This document shows, one piece after another, positions 7,484 to 16,321 of a stretch of DNA of 64,000 bases. The stretch is from positions 15,463 through 79,462 of the forward strand of contig CBDUZZ010000007.1 in the NCBI GenBank assembly GCA_965371855.1, written 5' to 3'. Source of the DNA: JAADEM01 sp965371855. Its GTDB lineage: Bacteria > Bacteroidota > Bacteroidia > Bacteroidales > Marinilabiliaceae. The notes beneath the pieces were generated by a model, which did not search any database, was not told where the DNA came from, and saw nothing but the letters and a program-made list of their open reading frames with translations. The translations under genes were made by a program, and so were the position numbers. Each line of letters starts with the position of its first letter. The stretch's first letter is position 1.

Positions 7484-8521
7484 TTACCTTCCGCCACCAA
7501 ACGAAGACAAATTGGTGGAGATAGAGAAGTGGTTCGAGGAGCCGGCAATGTGATAGCGGGCCGAGCCGTAAGCAAACCGGAATTTATAAACACGTACCCC
7601 AAATCCCCATGAAAAACCAACAGTAGAGGCTTTGGCATCAACAACCAGCTCTTTTCGACGACGGTGATTATATCCGGCAGACACATAGAAGTTTTTGGTG
7701 GGAGAGAACTCAAAACCAAAAATCATATGACGCATAAATTTATCTCCGAAACCTGTTGATTTTTCCTCAAAATCTGTTGGAGAAGAATCTTCTTCGTCAG
7801 GTAAAGTGTAGGTAAGGTCAAAATTAAGCAAATCCTGAGCAGTAACACTAAACCTGAAAGGAGCGTGAGCAAGTTTTATACTCATGCCAATTTGAAGGTC
7901 TGTGGGCAGAGCCTCAGTTGTTTCGTTGTATGTTGTAAGCTGCGAGCCAAAATTCTTAAGTGTTACTCCCATATTTAGCAGGCGGTTTGCTGAAGAGTAC
8001 ATAAATCCAATATCAAAAGCCAACCCGAATGAATGATAACTCTCAAAATTAGATATTATGGGTTTCATCGTAATGCCTGCATTAATCCTGTTTGATAGCT
8101 TACGTGAGTAGGTGAGGAGAATTGCATATTCCGCAGCTGAGAATGTGCCGTTGATAGTGCCATATTCATCAGCACGATCAAACAATCCGTAGTTGATGTA
8201 GTGTATTCCTGCCGAGAATGTACCAACGTTATCAAACGAACGGGCATAAGCAGCATAACCGTAATTTATATCTGCAAAATATGGAACGTAGTTAAATGTT
8301 AAGTAATTACTAACGGTATCGGTTAATGCCGCCGGATTGTGAAAAACCAAATTTAGGTCATTGTCGATCATCCCAACCTGGTTGCCACCAAGGGCAGCAA
8401 CACGTGCAGAATTGGTAAGGTTAAGAAACTCATATACAGCATCTCCTCCTCTTTGTGCTTTCAAAGAAACAGGAAAGAGAAGTATGATTAATAAAATTAA
8501 TTTAATGAGTCCTCTATGCAT
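7484..8521 (-). CDS. porQ: PorQ-like type IX secretion system outer-membrane protein
   Basis: A 345-residue protein from the ATG at 8521, which gives MHRGLIKLILLIILLFPVSLKA as a signal peptide; an upstream in-frame ATG at 8542 would place seven polar residues before it. Mature features are the conserved start FLNLTNSARVAALGG and LVFHNPAAL, followed by alternating hydrophobic strands of a FadL/PorV-like beta-barrel. PorQ-type proteins work with PorU, PorV and PorZ at the cell surface to process T9SS cargo, so it implies a type IX system elsewhere in the genome. No other por gene is adjacent. Confidence 0.82.
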   Translation of the reverse strand: MHRGLIKLILLIILLFPVSLKAQRGGDAVYEFLNLTNSARVAALGGNQVGMIDNDLNLVFHNPAALTDTVSNYLTFNYVPYFADINYGYAAYARSFDNVGTFSAGIHYINYGLFDRADEYGTINGTFSAAEYAILLTYSRKLSNRINAGITMKPIISNFESYHSFGLAFDIGFMYSSANRLLNMGVTLKNFGSQLTTYNETTEALPTDLQIGMSIKLAHAPFRFSVTAQDLLNFDLTYTLPDEEDSSPTDFEEKSTGFGDKFMRHMIFGFEFSPTKNFYVSAGYNHRRRKELVVDAKASTVGFSWGFGVRVYKFRFAYGSARYHIAGSSNHFSISTNLSSFGGGR

Positions 8522-8576
8522 AATCACATTATCAAACGACAAAAATAGATTTTTAGTCTATTATAACAATATCAAA

Positions 8577-9065
8577 TTACTTGTAAACAGACTTTAATTT
8601 CTCTACTACATCGAAAACTGCCGGACAAATAAATGTATTCTTCCAGGTCAGGTTGCTTATCTGGTAAAACCTTTTGCGGTCGGTATGGGGGTATTCGCGG
8701 CAGGCTCTTGGCCTAACTTCATATATTATACAGTAGTTATCCGGCATCAGGAATGGGCAGGGAGTTTCACGGAAAACATAATCGTTATCTCCGTCCAGCT
8801 TGAGATATTGGTTTGTCATTTCTGATGGTGTTATCTTTAGATGTTTGGCTATACGGTCTATATCCCTGTCAATAACTATTGGGCTAATCGATTTGCAACA
8901 GTTGGCACACTCAAGACAATCGGTATATTCAAAAACTTCGTAGTGCAAACCTGCAACGACAACATCAAGGTCTTTAGGTTTATTCTTTTTTAGTTTCTCC
9001 AGAAAACGACTGTTCTCCTTACTTTTATTGTTAGCATCTTCATGTAGTTTTTGGAGGTTTATCAT
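8577..9065 (-). CDS. YkgJ family cysteine-cluster protein
   Basis: A 162-residue cytoplasmic protein. It carries the family cluster CLECANCC (C-x2-C-x2-CC, about residue 55) and later CPFL, YCIIY and RACREYPH, which together suggest binding of iron or zinc. The biochemical role of YkgJ/UPF0153 proteins is not established. It lies between porQ and a DMT transporter on the same strand, with 37 bases to the latter, so it may be co-transcribed from upstream. Confidence 0.85.
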   Translation of the reverse strand: MINLQKLHEDANNKSKENSRFLEKLKKNKPKDLDVVVAGLHYEVFEYTDCLECANCCKSISPIVIDRDIDRIAKHLKITPSEMTNQYLKLDGDNDYVFRETPCPFLMPDNYCIIYEVRPRACREYPHTDRKRFYQISNLTWKNTFICPAVFDVVEKLKSVYK

Positions 9066-9102
9066 TTTACTTGTTTAATTTGTTGTTGAGGTTTCACCGC
9101 TT

Positions 9103-10008
9103 TTAACTGTTATGAGTAGCCTGTAGGCTACTTCTGCGTTTTATCTGCGAAATCAATACCCCTCCAATAACTATTCCGATACCGGCAGCTTTTTTCAGAG
9201 TTAATGGTTCATCAATCAACCACCAGGCAAAAATAGCAGTAAACACAGGTATTATGTACACAAACACATTTGCTTTTGTAATGCCAATAATTCGTATAGC
9301 GTTGGTGAAAAAGATAAATGCAATGGATGATGCAAAGATGGCAAGCTGAACAATAGCCCAAATAGCTTCCGGTTTTATTTCGGTTGGTTCAATATCCTTC
9401 AGATCGAATATCAGGAACAATGGTAAAAAATAGAATATCCCGATAGCATTTTGATAGGTTATGATTGAAACGGCATTGTAGTGAACAGGAATTTTTTTTA
9501 GTACAACAGTATATCCGATGGCAGCAAACACAGCCATGAAAATTAACAAAATTCCATACAGTGGTGCATTTAGGCTAAGGTCTTTTTCAAGGATAATTAT
9601 CAGAACACCGGAAAATGAGATTAATATTCCGGTAATATTCAACAATGTAATACGTGCTTTAAAAAAGAAGCGATCAGCAATGGGTGCAAAGAGCGGAATT
9701 GTAGAAATGATTACCGCACCCATAGTAGAAGAAACAACCTTAAGGCCGAAACTCTCCCCGAGGAAATACAAGAATGGTTCAAAGAATGCAAGTAGTATGA
9801 ACCATTTGATATCTTGCCGTTTTAACGGGTTTAGTTGATTAATTAGTTTAAGAGTTATCAGCAGCAATACAGAACTGATAACCAATCGGAAAAGAACAAC
9901 GGTAAACGGATTAAAGGAGATAAATGCCTGCTTAACCCAAACGAATGAGAAAGCCCAAAATATCATGGACAGACTTAAGCCTATAAAAACTTTTATGTTT
10001 GACTTCAT
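9103..10008 (-). CDS. EamA/DMT-superfamily transporter
   Basis: An integral membrane protein of about 301 residues with ten hydrophobic segments arranged as two EamA repeats, the second starting near GILLIFMAVFAAIGYT. Typical DMT motifs are visible: SFVWVKQAF in helix 1 and the late IPVFTAIFAWWLIDEP. Members export amino acids, nucleobases or drugs, and the substrate cannot be told from sequence. The start is placed at the ATG of MKSNIKVF; another ATG three codons upstream is equally possible. It ends 37 bases before the YkgJ gene. Confidence 0.88.
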   Translation of the reverse strand: MKSNIKVFIGLSLSMIFWAFSFVWVKQAFISFNPFTVVLFRLVISSVLLLITLKLINQLNPLKRQDIKWFILLAFFEPFLYFLGESFGLKVVSSTMGAVIISTIPLFAPIADRFFFKARITLLNITGILISFSGVLIIILEKDLSLNAPLYGILLIFMAVFAAIGYTVVLKKIPVHYNAVSIITYQNAIGIFYFLPLFLIFDLKDIEPTEIKPEAIWAIVQLAIFASSIAFIFFTNAIRIIGITKANVFVYIIPVFTAIFAWWLIDEPLTLKKAAGIGIVIGGVLISQIKRRSSLQATHNS

Positions 10009-10159
10009 GGATAGCATTTATTTTGGCTGCAAAGATATGTATTAAAAATCATTCACCCATTAATTGCTCTTGTAGTGAGCGAAATTCTTGGTGATAGCGG
10101 ACAAAAGATGTTAACAATATTCCATTCTTCTTTTTTCTGCAATTATTAAAGTGTATTTT

Positions 10160-10167
10160 TATCTTTG
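10160..10167 (+). promoter_or_regulatory. Bacteroidota -7 box for polA
   Basis: TATCTTTG matches TAnnTTTG and ends 16 bases before the polA ATG, implying a very short leader. No convincing -33 box can be picked in the A/T-rich sequence upstream. Confidence 0.45.
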
Positions 10168-10183
10168 AATAAAAACACAGATT

Positions 10184-13018
10184 ATGTCATCAGATAATAA
10201 CAAAAAGCTCTTCCTGCTTGATGCTTATGCTTTAATCTTCAGAGCATATTATGCATTTATACGAAATCCCCGTAGCACATCCAAAGGGCTGAATACCTCT
10301 GCCATTTTTGGTTTTGTAAACTCTTTGCTTGAGATACTTGAAAAAGAAAAACCTACACATATAGCAGTTGCTTTTGATCCACCGGGACCTACCTTCAGAC
10401 ACAAAATGTATAAAGAATATAAAGCTCATCGAGAAGCCACCCCGGAAGATATTCGTTTGGCCGTGCCGTACATAAAGCAGCTTCTTGAAGCATTTAATAT
10501 TCCTATAGTTGAGGTTGATGGTTATGAGGCCGATGATGTAATTGGCACACTGTCGCGAATAGCTTCGGAGCAGGGGTTTGAAACATACATGGTTACTCCT
10601 GATAAAGACTATGCACAGTTGGTGAACGAGAATGTTTATATGTTTAAACCACGTTCCAAAGGTGGAGGAAATGAGGTGTGGGGTGTTGAAGAGATAAAGG
10701 AGAAGTTTGCTGTAGAAAGGCCCGAACAGGTGATAGATATACTTGCGTTGTGGGGCGATACAGCCGATAATATTCCCGGTTGTCCCGGTGTTGGCGAGAA
10801 GCGTGCAAAAGAGTTAATTGCTGCATACGGCTCCGTTCAGGGAATTTATGATAACATCGAAAAGCTGAAAGGAAAACAGAAAGAGAATATGGTCAATTTC
10901 CGCGACCAGGTTGAGTTGTCGAACAAACTGGTTGTGATAGAAAAACATATCTCTCAGGAGTTTAATCCCGATGAATATATAGTAAAAGAACCTGATGTTG
11001 ACAAGGTGTTCTCAATTATGGATGAGCTGGAGTTCAGAAACCTTAAGAACCGGGTTGCTACAGTCTTTAGCCTTGGAGTTTCCGTGCAACCTGAAAGTAA
11101 AAGTAGCGAGCCTGTACAGGGGGATCTTTTTGCCCAACCTGCAGTGACAAACAACGTATCGCCTTCATCTCCCGATGCAGGACTTCTCTTTCAATCAACA
11201 TCACATGAATCAATTGATTCGGTAAAACACTACTATTATCTAATAGATAACGATATGTCACTGGCATCATTAAAGGCTGATCTAAGTGTGTTAAAGAGTT
11301 TTTGTTTTGATACCGAAACGACATCAGTAAATGCAATGGAAGCAGAATTGGTAGGGATATCGTTTAGCTGGAAGGAGGGAGAAGCCTACTATGTTCCTGT
11401 GCCTGCTAACAGACAAGATGCCTTAAAATTTGTTAGTGGGTTTAAGTCGATATTTGAAGATACTTCTATTCAAAAAACCGGACAGAATATTAAGTATGAT
11501 ATGCTTGTTTTAAAGAATTATGACATAGACGTAAAAGGCATGCTGTTTGATACTATGGTTGCACATCATCTGCTTCATCCCGGTCTAAAGAACAATATGA
11601 ACTTTATGGCTGAAACTTACCTTAACTATTCACCTGTTTCCATTGAGTCGCTAATCGGGAAGAAAGGGAAAAACCAGGGTAGTATGCGAAATGTGGATGT
11701 AGAAACGGTAAAAGAGTATGCGGCCGAAGATGCAGATGTAACATTCCGGTTAGCTGAGTTATTTAAAGAAAAACTAAAGAAGAGTGAAGTTAAAGACCTG
11801 TTTTACAATATAGAAATGCCTCTTGTAGGTGTATTGGCAGATATGGAGTTTGAAGGAGTTAACCTTAATGTAGATGCCTTGAATAGTTACGCAGTAGTTT
11901 TGAGAACAGATATTGCTTCATTAGAGGAGAAGATTTACATTATGGCCGGAAGAAATTTTAACATCGCGAGCCCACGGCAGGTTGGCGAAGTGTTATTCGA
12001 TATTCTTAAAATTGATGAAAAAGCAAAAAAAACAAAATCAGGACAGTACAGTACCGGAGAAGACATCTTACAAAAACTTAAGTCTAAACATGAAATTATT
12101 CCTGCTATACTTGAGTACAGAGGATTGAAAAAACTGCTTAATACTTATGTTGAGGCACTGCCCAAACTGATAAATCCACGAACAGGCCGTATTCACACAT
12201 CCTATAATCAAAGCGTTGTTGTTACCGGCAGACTAAGCAGTACAAATCCTAACTTGCAGAATGTTCCTATCAGAGATGAAGCCGGACGTGAGATACGAAA
12301 AGCATTTACATCTTCCGACGAAAATCATCTCTTCTTTTCGGCCGATTACTCACAGGTAGAGTTGAGGTTAATGGCTCATTTTAGCAAAGATGAACATCTG
12401 ATAAATGCATTTAAACGCGGCGAAGACATACACAGAGCCACTGCCGCCAAGATTTTTAAAGTTTCGTTAGAGGAGGTTATTCCTGACATGAGACGCAAAG
12501 CTAAGACAGCCAATTTTGGAATAATTTATGGCATCTCAGCTTTTGGCCTTGCAGAAAGACTGAATATCCCCCGCAAGGAAGCTAAAGAGATTATTGACGG
12601 ATATTTTGAGAATTTCCCCGGAGTAAGAGAGTTCATGGATAAGAGCATCAAAGTGGCACGGGAGAAGGGCTATGTGGAAACACTTTTTGGCCGTCGGCGT
12701 TACCTGCCTGATATAAATTCACGAAATGGAATAGTGCGGGGGATAGCTGAAAGAAATGCTATAAATGCTCCTATTCAAGGTACTGCAGCAGACATTATTA
12801 AGATGGCAATGGTATCTATTCAAACCCGGTTTGAAGACGAGAATATTTCATCAAAAATGATGCTCCAGGTGCATGATGAATTAAATTTCAATGTACATAA
12901 ACCCGAGCTGGAAAAAGTAAAACAGATAGTTAAAGAGGAGATGGAAACAGCATGTGAATTGTCGGTACCGTTAGTGGTTGATATGGGCGTAGGTGAAAAC
13001 TGGCTTGAAGCGCATTAG
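10184..13018 (+). CDS. polA: DNA polymerase I
   Basis: A 944-residue three-domain enzyme for gap filling and primer removal. The 5'-nuclease domain (about 1-290) has YEADDVIGTL, TPDKDYAQLV and GDTADNIPG. The 3'-5' exonuclease domain (about 350-530) keeps its acidic residues in CFDTETTS, its TGQNIKYD segment and YAAEDADV, so proofreading is probably active. The polymerase domain (about 560-944) has motif A FSADYSQVELR (about 716), the O-helix region RRKAKTANFGIIYG and motif C VHDELNF (about 895). It is monocistronic with its own promoter and of normal length. Confidence 0.97.
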   Translation: MSSDNNKKLFLLDAYALIFRAYYAFIRNPRSTSKGLNTSAIFGFVNSLLEILEKEKPTHIAVAFDPPGPTFRHKMYKEYKAHREATPEDIRLAVPYIKQLLEAFNIPIVEVDGYEADDVIGTLSRIASEQGFETYMVTPDKDYAQLVNENVYMFKPRSKGGGNEVWGVEEIKEKFAVERPEQVIDILALWGDTADNIPGCPGVGEKRAKELIAAYGSVQGIYDNIEKLKGKQKENMVNFRDQVELSNKLVVIEKHISQEFNPDEYIVKEPDVDKVFSIMDELEFRNLKNRVATVFSLGVSVQPESKSSEPVQGDLFAQPAVTNNVSPSSPDAGLLFQSTSHESIDSVKHYYYLIDNDMSLASLKADLSVLKSFCFDTETTSVNAMEAELVGISFSWKEGEAYYVPVPANRQDALKFVSGFKSIFEDTSIQKTGQNIKYDMLVLKNYDIDVKGMLFDTMVAHHLLHPGLKNNMNFMAETYLNYSPVSIESLIGKKGKNQGSMRNVDVETVKEYAAEDADVTFRLAELFKEKLKKSEVKDLFYNIEMPLVGVLADMEFEGVNLNVDALNSYAVVLRTDIASLEEKIYIMAGRNFNIASPRQVGEVLFDILKIDEKAKKTKSGQYSTGEDILQKLKSKHEIIPAILEYRGLKKLLNTYVEALPKLINPRTGRIHTSYNQSVVVTGRLSSTNPNLQNVPIRDEAGREIRKAFTSSDENHLFFSADYSQVELRLMAHFSKDEHLINAFKRGEDIHRATAAKIFKVSLEEVIPDMRRKAKTANFGIIYGISAFGLAERLNIPRKEAKEIIDGYFENFPGVREFMDKSIKVAREKGYVETLFGRRRYLPDINSRNGIVRGIAERNAINAPIQGTAADIIKMAMVSIQTRFEDENISSKMMLQVHDELNFNVHKPELEKVKQIVKEEMETACELSVPLVVDMGVGENWLEAH

Positions 13019-13117
13019 GGTTTTGCACCAAAAATTCTCGTAGCACTTCAAAATAATATTTCGCACATAAAAGCATTATCGATGATTTTTGCATAAATTG
13101 TATATCTTTGCAAACTG

Positions 13118-13480
13118 ATGAAAAGGAGTGTAAAAGATATATTAATTAAATCCGTTGCCATATTATTAATTGGTTTTATGGGCATGATGATTACTGATAA
13201 GGCGGTATTCTTGCATACTCATAAGCTAAGTGACGGAACAATTATTGTACATGCTCATCCATATAATAAATCAACCGATTCAAAGCCATTTAAAACTCAC
13301 CACCACACAAATACAGAATATCTGTTTTTTCATAGCTTAGAAGTTCTTTTTCCCATACTGTTTTTAGCTTTCGTTTTGTTTCTTCTTTATAATAAAACAA
13401 AACATCTATTTTTCTTAACAACAAAATTCTCTTGCTCCTGCATATTTTATAATAAAGGCAGAGCACCTCCAATCTCATAG
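13118..13480 (+). CDS. Small histidine-rich membrane protein of unknown function
   Basis: A 120-residue protein with two hydrophobic segments (about 12-30 and 72-92). Between them is a histidine-rich loop: HTHKLSDGTIIVHAHPY, then KTHHHTNTEY. This arrangement suggests a metal-binding extracytoplasmic loop, for example for zinc or copper. The next gene, 205 bases downstream, is a TonB-dependent receptor with a Gly/Lys/His-rich start, which fits a metal-uptake locus. I recognise no named family. The -7 box TATCTTTG at 13103-13110 ends only seven bases before the ATG, so the transcript may be nearly leaderless. Confidence 0.65.
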   Translation: MKRSVKDILIKSVAILLIGFMGMMITDKAVFLHTHKLSDGTIIVHAHPYNKSTDSKPFKTHHHTNTEYLFFHSLEVLFPILFLAFVLFLLYNKTKHLFFLTTKFSCSCIFYNKGRAPPIS

Positions 13481-13552
13481 TTTTCTTTTTATGAGAATGA
13501 TTTCAGAAAAGTCCATTTTTTATCCAAGTCTAATCATCTTATTTACATAAGT

Positions 13553-13583
13553 ATGAGATTGATTCACTTCGTTCGCAATGACG
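13553..13583. repeat. Fragment of the GTCATTGCGA-type dispersed repeat
   Basis: The sequence GAGATTGATTCACTTCGTTC followed by GCAATGACG resembles one arm of the elements at 1311-1503 and 51614-51712. No partner arm is visible, so this is a remnant. It lies in the 204-base gap before the TonB receptor, which otherwise holds only A/T-rich sequence. Confidence 0.5.
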
Positions 13584-13684
13584 TTTTTTGAATATTTATA
13601 GAATTTCCATGCAAGTATCAACTACTGGTAAAATGGATTTTTATTACAGGGAATGTAATTTTTAACAAATAATAAAATACAGCT

Positions 13685-16102
13685 ATGAACAGAATACATA
13701 TACTAATGACAATATTTTTATTGTTATTTTCACAAATTAATTATGCACAAAAAGGGAAAGGCCATGGCAAAGGAAAAGGTTATGGTAGAGGAAGAACCGA
13801 TGCCAATATTACAGGGCATGTTGTTTGTGATGGTGAGCATATCCCTTTTGCAACAGTGAGTGTAAAAGGAACAACATTAGGAACAACAACTGATGAAACG
13901 GGTCACTACCGGTTAATTGATTTGCCGGTAGGGAAGTTAATTATTAAAGTTCAATCATTAGGTTATAAACCTCAGGAAAAAGAAATCACCACAGTAAGAC
14001 GTAAAACGGTAGTCCTGAAATTTGAAATTGAGCAAGATGTACTGGGGCTTGAAGAGGTTGTTATAACAGGAAACCGGAACGAAACAAACAGAGTGGAGTC
14101 TTCAACAATTGTAAATACAATTACACATAAACTATTTGCAACAACACAATCGGTTACTTTGAGTGAAGGATTGAATTTTTGTCCGGGATTGAGAACCGAA
14201 AATAATTGCCAAAACTGTGGCTTTACGCAGGTAAGAATGAACGGTATGGAGGGAGCTTACTCACAGATATTAATTAACAGTCGTCCAATTTTTAGTGGGT
14301 TAGCCGGAGTTTATGGGCTGGAGCTTATTCCGGCAAGTATGATAGAGCGTGTGGAAGTGATACGGGGTGGTGGTTCGGCATTGTACGGAAGCAACGCTAT
14401 TGCCGGAACTATCAACCTCATACTTAAAGACCCGATAAACAACTCTTATGAATTTGGTATTAATGGCGGACTAACCGGGGTAGGTGTAGCGGATTCAGAT
14501 AAACCGTCACAAGATTATTCGGTTAATTTCAATGCTTCTGCTGTATCCTCCGATAATAAAACAGGCATGTCTCTTTATGGTTTTTACCGTAAACGTGATC
14601 CTTTTGATGCCAACGATGACAGTTTTTCAGAAATAGCTTTGCTGAAGAACGTTACAATTGGGACTCGTCTGTTTCATCGTTTTAACAAAAGGAGTAAGAT
14701 AACCGGAGATTTCTTTCATATAAATGAAGACAGGAGGGGTGGCGATAGATTTGATTATCCCGCTCATGAAGCAAACATTGCGGAAGCTGTGAGCCATAAC
14801 ATAACTACAGGGGCATTTAGTTATGACCAGTTTTTCAGAGAGAGGGATCTGTTATCTGTATATGTTTCAGGACAAAGAGTAAACAGAGACTCTTATTATG
14901 GTGCTGAAAAATCATTAAGTGATTACGGAAACACCAAAGACTTCACTTATACAATAGGTTCTCAGTATAATGCAACATTAGGAGTTTCAAACTTAGTTGT
15001 TGGAATTGAAAACATCGGGTCTTCTCTGATAGATAAAAAGCTTGGCTATGCTGATATTGAAAATGCAGAAATTGAAAATGATGTAATTGTGAATATCCCT
15101 CATACCGACAATGTAACTATTGCCGATCAAACAGTTAACATAACAGGTATTTTTGCTCAATATGAGATTGAGTGGAGTAAACTTAAAGCTTCGGTGGGTG
15201 CCCGCTTCGACCACTATAGCATAACTGACAAAGAAAATGCTGATTCTGATAATTCGGGGAATGTATTTAGTCCGAGAGTTACGTTAAAATATGATATATT
15301 GAAGTCTCTTCAGGCACGCCTAAGCTACTCGCAAGGGTATAGAGCTCCACAAATATTTGATGAAGACCTTCACATTGAAACATCTGGCTCGAGAAGAGTT
15401 ATTCATGAAAATAGCCCGGACTTAAAACAGGAGACAAGCAGTAGTTACATGGCATCACTTGACTTTAACAAAAAACTTGGAAAAGTATATTTCGGTTTGT
15501 TGATTGAAGGTTTTATTACTCAACTAAACAATCCTTTTGTTATGGAATATGGCGATCCGGATGAAAACGGTACTGTAATTTATACTCGCGTTAATGCAGA
15601 TGCAGGTGCTAAAGTACAGGGTGTAAATATGGAATTAAATGTTGTGCCTTCCGGCATATTTTCAATGAAAGCAGGTTTCACTTATCAAAACAGCAGATAC
15701 GAAGAGCCACAGGAATTTGATGAAACACTTTTCTTCCGTACACCTAATGATTATGGATATATTACATTAGACTGGAAACCAATAAAATCTCTCGGAATAT
15801 CTGCTAACGGTGGCTATACCGGAAAAATGCTGGTTCCATATTTCGGACTAACTATACCAAATCCTGATGAGGGAGAGTTGAGAAAATCTAAAAGTTTTTT
15901 TGATTTAGGATTAAAAGTACGATACAACATCAAGATTAATGGGGCTACATTACAACTGTTTGCAGGGATGAAAAATATTTTCAACTCTTACCAATCTGAT
16001 TTTGACACAGGTAAGGATCGTGATCCGGGATATATATACGGACCCGGTAATCCACGCTCTGTATATTGTGGGTTGAAAATTGGAAATTTTATTGATTTGT
16101 AA
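13685..16102 (+). CDS. TonB-dependent outer-membrane receptor
   Basis: An 805-residue receptor with a signal peptide ending near INYAQ, a glycine/lysine-rich linker (KGKGHGKGKGYGRG, about 23-36), a CarboxypepD_reg-like beta-sandwich (about 40-120, HVVCDGEHIPFATVSVKGT), a plug domain (about 135-250, with RGGGSALYGSNAIAGTINLI) and a C-terminal 22-strand barrel ending in NFIDL. Active import depends on the inner-membrane TonB complex; two tonB genes lie at 24.3-25.8 kb. No SusD partner is present, which argues against a polysaccharide system. The His-rich neighbour suggests a metal or metallophore substrate, but this is inference. Confidence 0.9.
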   Translation: MNRIHILMTIFLLLFSQINYAQKGKGHGKGKGYGRGRTDANITGHVVCDGEHIPFATVSVKGTTLGTTTDETGHYRLIDLPVGKLIIKVQSLGYKPQEKEITTVRRKTVVLKFEIEQDVLGLEEVVITGNRNETNRVESSTIVNTITHKLFATTQSVTLSEGLNFCPGLRTENNCQNCGFTQVRMNGMEGAYSQILINSRPIFSGLAGVYGLELIPASMIERVEVIRGGGSALYGSNAIAGTINLILKDPINNSYEFGINGGLTGVGVADSDKPSQDYSVNFNASAVSSDNKTGMSLYGFYRKRDPFDANDDSFSEIALLKNVTIGTRLFHRFNKRSKITGDFFHINEDRRGGDRFDYPAHEANIAEAVSHNITTGAFSYDQFFRERDLLSVYVSGQRVNRDSYYGAEKSLSDYGNTKDFTYTIGSQYNATLGVSNLVVGIENIGSSLIDKKLGYADIENAEIENDVIVNIPHTDNVTIADQTVNITGIFAQYEIEWSKLKASVGARFDHYSITDKENADSDNSGNVFSPRVTLKYDILKSLQARLSYSQGYRAPQIFDEDLHIETSGSRRVIHENSPDLKQETSSSYMASLDFNKKLGKVYFGLLIEGFITQLNNPFVMEYGDPDENGTVIYTRVNADAGAKVQGVNMELNVVPSGIFSMKAGFTYQNSRYEEPQEFDETLFFRTPNDYGYITLDWKPIKSLGISANGGYTGKMLVPYFGLTIPNPDEGELRKSKSFFDLGLKVRYNIKINGATLQLFAGMKNIFNSYQSDFDTGKDRDPGYIYGPGNPRSVYCGLKIGNFIDL

Positions 16103-16187
16103 ATACAGGTTTTAGCCTTAATACAGTCAGAGCCAATACATTTGAATTTTAAGGATACCCTGACAGCAGTCGGAGACTCTGTAAGAC

Positions 16188-16317
16188 CTCAAATCGTCCC
16201 GCTTAGCGGGACATTTGAGTGTCGAAAGCTCGGAGGTATGAAGTCATTCGATGACTACCAAGTACCGGCAAACAGTCATCCAATGACTAACAACAGGCAC
16301 CAACCCGTGACGGGTTG
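16188..16317. repeat. Cluster of four short hairpins in a convergent gap
   Basis: Four small palindromes, each with a 3-base loop, are spaced over 130 bases. The first (16188-16219) has core arms GTCCCGC/GCGGGAC, extended by CTCAAAT/TTTGAG. The second and third have arms AGTCAT/ATGACT (16242-16256 and 16274-16288). The fourth has arms CAACCCG/CGGGTTG (16301-16317). They lie between the TonB receptor and a minus-strand gene that ends at 16322, so they could stop transcription both ways. No long T-run follows, and the regular build also suggests a repetitive element. Confidence 0.6.
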
Positions 16318-16321
16318 AATG

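Noticed and set aside
13103..13117. Leaderless transcript of the His-rich gene as a separate finding
   Set aside because: The -7 box is close to the ATG, but no -33 box at proper distance supports it.
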